Source: Gemmatimonadota bacterium (GTDB taxonomy: Bacteria; Gemmatimonadota; Gemmatimonadetes; Gemmatimonadales; GWC2-71-9). From it: a stretch of DNA of 18,654 bases. Shown here piece after piece: positions 14,303 through 18,654 of the stretch. The stretch's first letter is position 1, and every line of letters begins with the position of its first letter. The stretch is taken from assembly GCA_003221085.1 (NCBI GenBank), contig QHUD01000132.1, positions 1-18,654 of the forward strand, in the 5' to 3' direction. Both the position numbers and the translations under genes were made by a program. The notes beneath the pieces were generated by a model, which was not told where the DNA came from, did no database searches, and saw nothing but the letters and a program-made list of their open reading frames with translations.

Positions 14303-14308
14303 GTTATA
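14303..14308 (-). promoter_or_regulatory. Candidate -10 box for galK
   Basis: TATAAC (minus strand) matches the -10 consensus at 5 of 6 positions and would give a leader of about 30 bases before the galK ATG at 14265. No convincing -35 was found. It overlaps the codons of the truncated FadL gene on the other strand. Confidence 0.3.
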
Positions 14309-14327
14309 CGAGCTGGGCACCTGCGGG

Positions 14328-15632
14328 ATGGGCCGGGCCGGCACGGGGGTGGCGACACCATGCCCGGATGGCTCAGCGATCTTCTTCGACCCTGCCGGTT
14401 TGGCCGGCCTGAAGGGGTGGCACGTGAGCGTCGGCGGCACTTTCATCAAAGTGCACGGCGGCTTCACCGGCGACGCGACAGGGGCGAAGACGGACCTCGA
14501 GAACCCGTGGGTCCCCGTACCGCACGCGTACGTGGCGTACGGCGCGACGCCCAAGCTCGGCGTGGGTGTCGGGCTATTCGTCCCCTATGGGCTCGAGACC
14601 AACTGGCCGTTCTCGTTCGACGGGCGGTTCACGGGCTACAAGAACATCATTCGCTCGGTGTATATCCAGCCCACGGCCGCATATCAGGTGACTCCACGGC
14701 TGAGCGTCGGGGCTGGGTTGGACATCGTCCACGGTCGTGTGGAGCTGAACCAACGACTGGACCTCGCCGACCAGGTGCTCACGCTGCCCGGTCCAACGAT
14801 CATTCCTTTCACTGCGTTCGGCATAACCCCGGGCACGGACTTCGCCAACGCGCACCTCGAGGCCAGCCAGACCAAAGTCACGGGCGCCCACTTTGGCGCC
14901 ATTGTCCAGGTCACCGACCGCTTGTCCATCGGCGGCCGGTATTTGATGCACGCGAAAATGGACTATTCGGGTACGGCAACGTTCGACTCTGTTCCGACCG
15001 GCATCATCATTCCGACGCCGATCGTCCTTCCCGGTGGCCTGCCTCCCATCCCCGCCGGCACACCGCTCGATGCGGTGCTCAGCCAGTTCGGCGTGTACTC
15101 CACGCTCTTGCCGAACCAGGCGGTCGCGACGACGATCACCAATCCCGAACAGTTCGTCTTTGGGGTGGCGTACAAGCTGCGGAACGACCTCACGCTGCTC
15201 GCCGACTACCAGCTGACACGGTGGGGGAAGCGGTTCCAGACCTTGCCGATCGTCTTCTCGCAACCCTCGCCGCCGTCTCGCCTGCTGTACACCCAATACA
15301 ACGACGCCAGTGACTTTCGCCTGGGCGCGGAGTGGGTGAAGGACGCGAAGCTCACGCTGCGTGGTGGCTACCTGTACAACACGGCCGCGGCGCCGCCGCA
15401 GACCGTCACGCCGCTGCTGCCTGAGGGGCCTCGCAACGAGGTCACCGCGGGCGCGGGGATCGTACTTGCGCCGAAGTTCACGCTCGACATCGCCTACCAG
15501 TTCATCAAGCAGAACGACCGGCGCGGCCGGACGCGGGACGTGAGCGGCGCTCCCGTCACGACCGCCCTGAACAACGGTGTGTACACCCTCGTGGGGCACC
15601 TCGTCGCCGTGTCCCTCGCCTTCTCGTTTTAA
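14328..15632 (+). CDS. FadL-family outer-membrane transport protein, 5' end missing
   Basis: FadL-type proteins are outer-membrane beta-barrels that carry long-chain fatty acids and other hydrophobic compounds. From the first ATG (14328) the product is 434 residues: GSAIFFDPAGLAGLKGWHVS matches the FadL NPAG hatch region, followed by alternating beta-barrel sequence and a C-terminal aromatic residue (VAVSLAFSF), typical of BAM-recognised barrels. The family normally has a signal peptide. Here mature-type sequence (AQGFGLYELGTCG) continues upstream of the ATG in the same frame back to a TGA at 14271-14273, with only CTG as a possible start, and no signal peptide is found in any frame. The 5' end therefore appears lost at the border with galK. 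The SGNH lipoprotein follows after 12 bases and is probably co-transcribed. Confidence 0.8.
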   Translation: MGRAGTGVATPCPDGSAIFFDPAGLAGLKGWHVSVGGTFIKVHGGFTGDATGAKTDLENPWVPVPHAYVAYGATPKLGVGVGLFVPYGLETNWPFSFDGRFTGYKNIIRSVYIQPTAAYQVTPRLSVGAGLDIVHGRVELNQRLDLADQVLTLPGPTIIPFTAFGITPGTDFANAHLEASQTKVTGAHFGAIVQVTDRLSIGGRYLMHAKMDYSGTATFDSVPTGIIIPTPIVLPGGLPPIPAGTPLDAVLSQFGVYSTLLPNQAVATTITNPEQFVFGVAYKLRNDLTLLADYQLTRWGKRFQTLPIVFSQPSPPSRLLYTQYNDASDFRLGAEWVKDAKLTLRGGYLYNTAAAPPQTVTPLLPEGPRNEVTAGAGIVLAPKFTLDIAYQFIKQNDRRGRTRDVSGAPVTTALNNGVYTLVGHLVAVSLAFSF

Positions 15633-15644
15633 CGGAGCTCGACG

Positions 15645-16880
15645 ATGACGGTTCGCCGTGTCTGCTTGCTCGCCGGCCTGGGTGTGTCGCTCGCCACGGC
15701 GGGGTGCCATCAGGATGACCTGTTCACGCCGCTCCCTCCGCAGTACACAGGTGGGGCGATGTTCGCGCGCTACGTCTCCTTCGGCAACAGCGTCACTGCG
15801 GGCTTCCAATCGTTCGGCTTGAACGACTCCCTTCAGCGATTGGCGTACCCCGTGCTGCTCGCCAGAGCGATGGGGACGCAGTTCTACTACCCAAGCCTGA
15901 ACAACCCCGGGTGCCCCCCGCCGATCACCGTGATCTTCACGAGCCCCCCAACCCGGTTGGGCGGAGCGTCCGACACATCGTGCGCGCTGCGGAGTGTGCC
16001 CCTTCCGCCGTATCTGAACAACGTCGCCTTCCCAGGGGCGGACGTCCTGGAGGTGTTGAACTCGAACTACGGGCAGCCCCAGCCGCCGGCATCCGCGACG
16101 GACGCGTACAAGCTGTTTCTACTCGGCGGGCGGAGCGAGCTGCAACGCGCCCGCGAGGTCCTGCCGACATTCGTCACGGTGTGGGTCGGCAACAACGACG
16201 TGCTCTCGGCGATCCTCGACACGGGCGACGCGGGGCAGGCGGCCGATGTCACACCCCCGGCTGTCTTCGCGACGCGGTACAACGCCCTCATGGACAGCAT
16301 CACCTCGTTCGGCAGCGTTCAAGGCGGCGCACTGATCGGGGTGGTCCAAGTGACGGGAGCACCCTATGTCTCCCAGGGACGCGCTTATGCCGCGGCTTCG
16401 GCATCGATTCCCACCATGACCGTTCTGCCGAACTGCCTTGCGTTCCAACAGCTAACCGCCACCGACACGGCCTTCGTGTACGTCCCGTTCCACTACGGCG
16501 CCCCGATCGTCGCCAGAGCCGCCGCCGGCGTCCCCGATACGCTCGACTGCTCCAACCCGCACGTGATTTCGGTGCCGGAAGCGGTCAACATGATTTCATC
16601 GGTTGCGCAGTACAACGTCGTCATCCAACAGGCCGCAATGGCGCGGGACTGGTTGTACCTCGATCCCAACCTGTTGCTCCAGGCGTTGGCGGCGACCCCG
16701 GGCGCGATTCGGCCGTTCCCGGCCTTTCCGCCCGACCCCAATTCGACGGCGGCCCCATTCGGGACGGCCCTCAGCCGTGACGGCGTGCATCCGAGCGCCT
16801 CGACGCAGAAGCTTATCGCCCAGAGCTTGCAGCAGGCGATCAACGCCAAGTACGGCTCGGCGATCCCTGCCGTGCCCTGA
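15645..16880 (+). CDS. SGNH/GDSL-hydrolase lipoprotein
   Basis: A probable envelope esterase or lipase. The 411-residue protein begins MTVRRVCLLAGLGVSLATAGC, a lipoprotein signal with Cys21. SGNH blocks are recognisable: block I SFGNSVTAG with candidate nucleophile Ser49, block III VWVGNNDV (G182-N183-N184-D185), and block V RDGVHPS with Asp379 and His382, completing a Ser/Asp/His triad. Block I reads GNS rather than GDS, a variation seen in this superfamily. The ATG is supported by GGAG 7 bases upstream. It sits 12 bases after the FadL-like gene and is followed by an intrinsic terminator, so the two form a transcription unit. A lipoprotein hydrolase plus an outer-membrane hydrophobic-substrate channel suggests release and uptake of acyl groups (inference). 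The substrate is unknown. Confidence 0.87.
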   Translation: MTVRRVCLLAGLGVSLATAGCHQDDLFTPLPPQYTGGAMFARYVSFGNSVTAGFQSFGLNDSLQRLAYPVLLARAMGTQFYYPSLNNPGCPPPITVIFTSPPTRLGGASDTSCALRSVPLPPYLNNVAFPGADVLEVLNSNYGQPQPPASATDAYKLFLLGGRSELQRAREVLPTFVTVWVGNNDVLSAILDTGDAGQAADVTPPAVFATRYNALMDSITSFGSVQGGALIGVVQVTGAPYVSQGRAYAAASASIPTMTVLPNCLAFQQLTATDTAFVYVPFHYGAPIVARAAAGVPDTLDCSNPHVISVPEAVNMISSVAQYNVVIQQAAMARDWLYLDPNLLLQALAATPGAIRPFPAFPPDPNSTAAPFGTALSRDGVHPSASTQKLIAQSLQQAINAKYGSAIPAVP

Positions 16881-16911
16881 CGAACTCCACTCGTGTCCTG
16901 GGGTAGCGAAC

Positions 16912-16945
16912 ACGGCATCCGCCATGCGGCGGGTGCCGTTTTGCT
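16912..16945 (+). terminator. Intrinsic terminator after the FadL-SGNH unit
   Basis: ACGGCATCCGCC (16912-16923) pairs with GGCGGGTGCCGT (16928-16939), a 12-bp stem with one T-G pair and an ATGC loop, followed by TTTGCT. It lies 31 bases after the SGNH stop and ends only about 2-5 bases before the ATG of the next gene at 16947. Confidence 0.75.
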
Positions 16946-16946
16946 G

Positions 16947-18491
16947 ATGCGAACCCTCCCTTTGCTGCTCGCTCTCATGAGCCCCGCCCTGACGGGCGGG
17001 GCCCTGCTCGCTGCGCAGGCAGTCGAGCGCACCGACGTCCCGGCCCGTGGCGTCCTGCGTGTGACCTTCGATCCGCGCATCATGACCTGGAACGATCAGT
17101 TCACCGACGCGGGACGCATGAAGCTCGGGGCCCCGCTCACGGGAGACACCGTGGGCGGCCGCTACATCCCCGTCGTGGCACGACTGGAGCAGAACGTGCG
17201 CGTCGCGAGCGGGCTCTCAAATTTCGTGGCGAGCCTCGGCGCGGGGTTGTTCAGCGTGCGACAGGAACGGCGCACCTACCCCATGAGCGCCGAGTTCGGC
17301 ATCACCGATCGCCTCTCGGTGAGCCTCATGGTGCCGATCGTCCGCGTGTCGACCAGGGCCTCGCTGCAGCTCTCGAACAGGGGCGCCACCCTCGGCGTGA
17401 ATCCGCTCGTGCAAAACCAGCCGGGAGCGCGCGGCACCGACTCGGTGTTCTTCGCGCAATTCGACTCCGCACTGGCTCGCCTCGATCAGCAGGCGGGGGG
17501 ATGCGCCCCGCCCCCGTCGCCCTGTGCGGCGAGAGACAGCTCGGCGCGCTGGCATGCCGTTCGCGATGCGCTGCACGGCTCGGTGTACGGTGTGGGGCAG
17601 ACCGGGTCGCCGTTCCTGCCGCTCGACACGTCGCCTGCGGGCAAAGCCATCGATACGACCATCGCGCATATCCGGCAGGGCCTCAACCTGACGTTCGGGA
17701 TCGCCGGGTTCGATACGACGGTCGCGCTCGCGTCCGACACGCTCACTGGCAGTGCGTTCGAGCAGATCCTCCTCAGCCCCGATCCGAACGGCTTCGGGTA
17801 TGCCAGCGTGCCCTTCCGGCGGAATTTCCGCTACCGCATGGGCGACGTGGAGCTCGCTGCGAAGTACCGGCTCCTGGCCGGCGCGCACTATGCCGCCGCC
17901 GTGCAGGCCCTGGTGCGGTTGCCGACGGGGGCAAAGGATTCGGCCGATGACTTCCTCATGCAGTGGATCGGCGATCACCAGCTGGACCTCGAGGGGCGGG
18001 TGACGCAGGAGGTGTCGGTGGGGCCGCTCTGGCTCAACCTGGCGGTGCACGCCGGCGTGCAGCGACCAGGGACGCGGGTGCGGCGGGTCGCGCCGTGGGA
18101 CGCGTTTCTGGTACCGGCCGCGGCCACGGCGGCCCTGCGCTGGGATCCCGGGGACTACGTCGGCGTGGACGTCGCTCCGCTGGTGCGCCTCGCGCCGGAA
18201 TTCGCGGCCGGCTTTACGGCGGGCTACTTCTCAAAGGCGCGCGATCACTATGCGTTTCAATCGGCCCAGGACTCGGTCGCGCTCGCCACCCGACTGGGAT
18301 TCCCGACGCCGGCCAGCGTGCTCGATGCCGGTACGTCGCAGCGGTGGCTCCGGCTCGGGTTTGCGTTGACGTACCACGCCCCGAGCGTCGAGGGTGGATT
18401 CTCGATCGAGCAGACCGTCAGCGCCGCCGGGCTCGTCCCTGGGGCGACGGTGTATCGGATCGTGCTACGGACGACACGGAAGTTTTTCTGA
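16947..18491 (+). CDS. Putative outer-membrane beta-barrel protein of unknown function
   Basis: A 514-residue exported protein not assigned to a named family. A signal peptide (MRTLPLLLALMSPALTGGA, then LLAAQA before VERTD) is followed by repeated amphipathic strands, such as RLSVSLMVPIVRVS, FRYRMGDVELAAKYRLL, LDLEGRVTQEVSVGPLWLNL, YVGVDVAPLVRLAPEF and LRLGFALTYHAP. It ends TVYRIVLRTTRKFF with a C-terminal Phe, which fits an outer-membrane barrel. An insert around 190-220 has GGCAPPPSPC, perhaps a disulphide loop. The ATG at 16947 gives the best signal peptide but has no SD and sits directly after an intrinsic terminator; a GTG at 16893 is in frame upstream of that hairpin. Its 3' end overlaps the convergent recN frame by 74 bases. 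It may belong with the FadL-SGNH genes. Confidence 0.7.
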   Translation: MRTLPLLLALMSPALTGGALLAAQAVERTDVPARGVLRVTFDPRIMTWNDQFTDAGRMKLGAPLTGDTVGGRYIPVVARLEQNVRVASGLSNFVASLGAGLFSVRQERRTYPMSAEFGITDRLSVSLMVPIVRVSTRASLQLSNRGATLGVNPLVQNQPGARGTDSVFFAQFDSALARLDQQAGGCAPPPSPCAARDSSARWHAVRDALHGSVYGVGQTGSPFLPLDTSPAGKAIDTTIAHIRQGLNLTFGIAGFDTTVALASDTLTGSAFEQILLSPDPNGFGYASVPFRRNFRYRMGDVELAAKYRLLAGAHYAAAVQALVRLPTGAKDSADDFLMQWIGDHQLDLEGRVTQEVSVGPLWLNLAVHAGVQRPGTRVRRVAPWDAFLVPAAATAALRWDPGDYVGVDVAPLVRLAPEFAAGFTAGYFSKARDHYAFQSAQDSVALATRLGFPTPASVLDAGTSQRWLRLGFALTYHAPSVEGGFSIEQTVSAAGLVPGATVYRIVLRTTRKFF

Positions 18492-18654
18492 GCAGCTCAG
18501 CAGCGTGACTGAGCGCGGTTCGCATGTCGGGGTCGCCCAGCATGCGGGCGAGCTCTCGCGTGCGCCCGTCGCCCGTTACGCCCTGCACGTCGCTCGTCGC
18601 GATCCCGCCTCGCGCCCCCTTCGCCACCACCAGATGGTGATTGGCGTAGGCTGC
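18418..18654 (-). CDS. recN: DNA repair protein RecN, C-terminal fragment
   Basis: RecN is an SMC-like ATPase used in double-strand-break repair. Only the last 78 residues are in the window, open to the right edge: ANHHLVVAKGARGGIATSDV, then TRELARMLGDPDMRTALSHAAELL. This matches the end of RecN, where the ATPase lobe is followed by a 'V..L..R..ELARML(G/S)..AL.HA.ELL' helix. The last 20 or so residues (KTSVSSVARSDTPSPQGRARRR) look like a random tail created by the overlap with the barrel gene; the conserved part ends near 18486. The fragment is short, so the call rests on the C-terminal pattern alone. Confidence 0.75.
   Translation of the reverse strand, partial: AAYANHHLVVAKGARGGIATSDVQGVTGDGRTRELARMLGDPDMRTALSHAAELLRKTSVSSVARSDTPSPQGRARRR

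Noticed and set aside
14165..15313. 382-codon plus-strand frame overlapping galK and FadL
   Set aside because: It is a shifted frame of FadL and antisense of galK. I also checked its start region for a lost FadL signal peptide and found none.
14574..15809. 411-codon minus-strand open frame opposite the FadL-like gene
   Set aside because: The product is arginine-rich and featureless; the plus strand encodes a coherent barrel protein.
1..18654. Defence island, secondary-metabolite cluster or prophage
   Set aside because: All genes are accounted for by housekeeping, signalling or envelope functions; no marker gene of these systems was seen.

Overview
This is an 18.7 kb chromosomal window of high G+C DNA. 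It most resembles a Gemmatimonadota (Gemmatimonadetes) genome. That assignment is inferred from gene style: a PknB-type kinase with a membrane segment, TolB-like sensor region and TPR tail; a DUF4097 protein; TonB proteins starting directly with a membrane anchor; FadL/SGNH outer-envelope genes; and a lipoprotein with a 'DGRTLPIKVRIEQG' segment. No rRNA or other phylogenetic marker is present. I found no transposase, integrase, phage gene, CRISPR array or defence system.

Layout. (1) 1-2631, minus strand: tyrA-aroA-cmk, an aromatic amino-acid operon joined by two 4-base GTGA stop/start overlaps; cmk runs off the left edge. (2) 2723-4579, minus: a large secreted lipoprotein with an Ig-like and an Fn3-like domain. 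(3) 4706-7139, minus: a receptor-type Ser/Thr kinase split by a frameshift into a kinase/TM/TolB-like part and a TPR part. (4) 7243-9419, plus: a membrane histidine kinase and a single-domain response regulator, overlapping tail to tail with a minus-strand DUF4097 protein (9397-10305). (5) 10436-11168, minus: a small secreted protein and a small zinc-ribbon protein. (6) 11361-12985, plus: two tandem TonB paralogues, each behind a leader hairpin that touches the ribosome-binding site. (7) 12986-14265, minus: tRNA-Leu(UAA) and galactokinase. The tRNA 3' end directly abuts the second tonB stop codon. (8) 14328-18491, plus: a FadL-like outer-membrane protein without a signal peptide, an SGNH lipoprotein esterase, an intrinsic terminator, and an outer-membrane beta-barrel candidate. 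(9) 18418-18654, minus: the C-terminal end of RecN, overlapping the barrel gene.

Most of the window is envelope biology (TonB energy transduction, outer-membrane transport, lipoproteins, two sensor kinases) next to housekeeping genes. The main oddities are a CGGGAAA-type heptamer repeat inside aroA and at the aroA/cmk junction, the broken kinase, the missing 5' end of the FadL gene at the galK border, the tandem TonB pair with SD-proximal hairpins, and several very tight or overlapping gene ends. I do not see a clearly new biological system. The FadL-SGNH-barrel cluster and the tonB leaders are the best leads.
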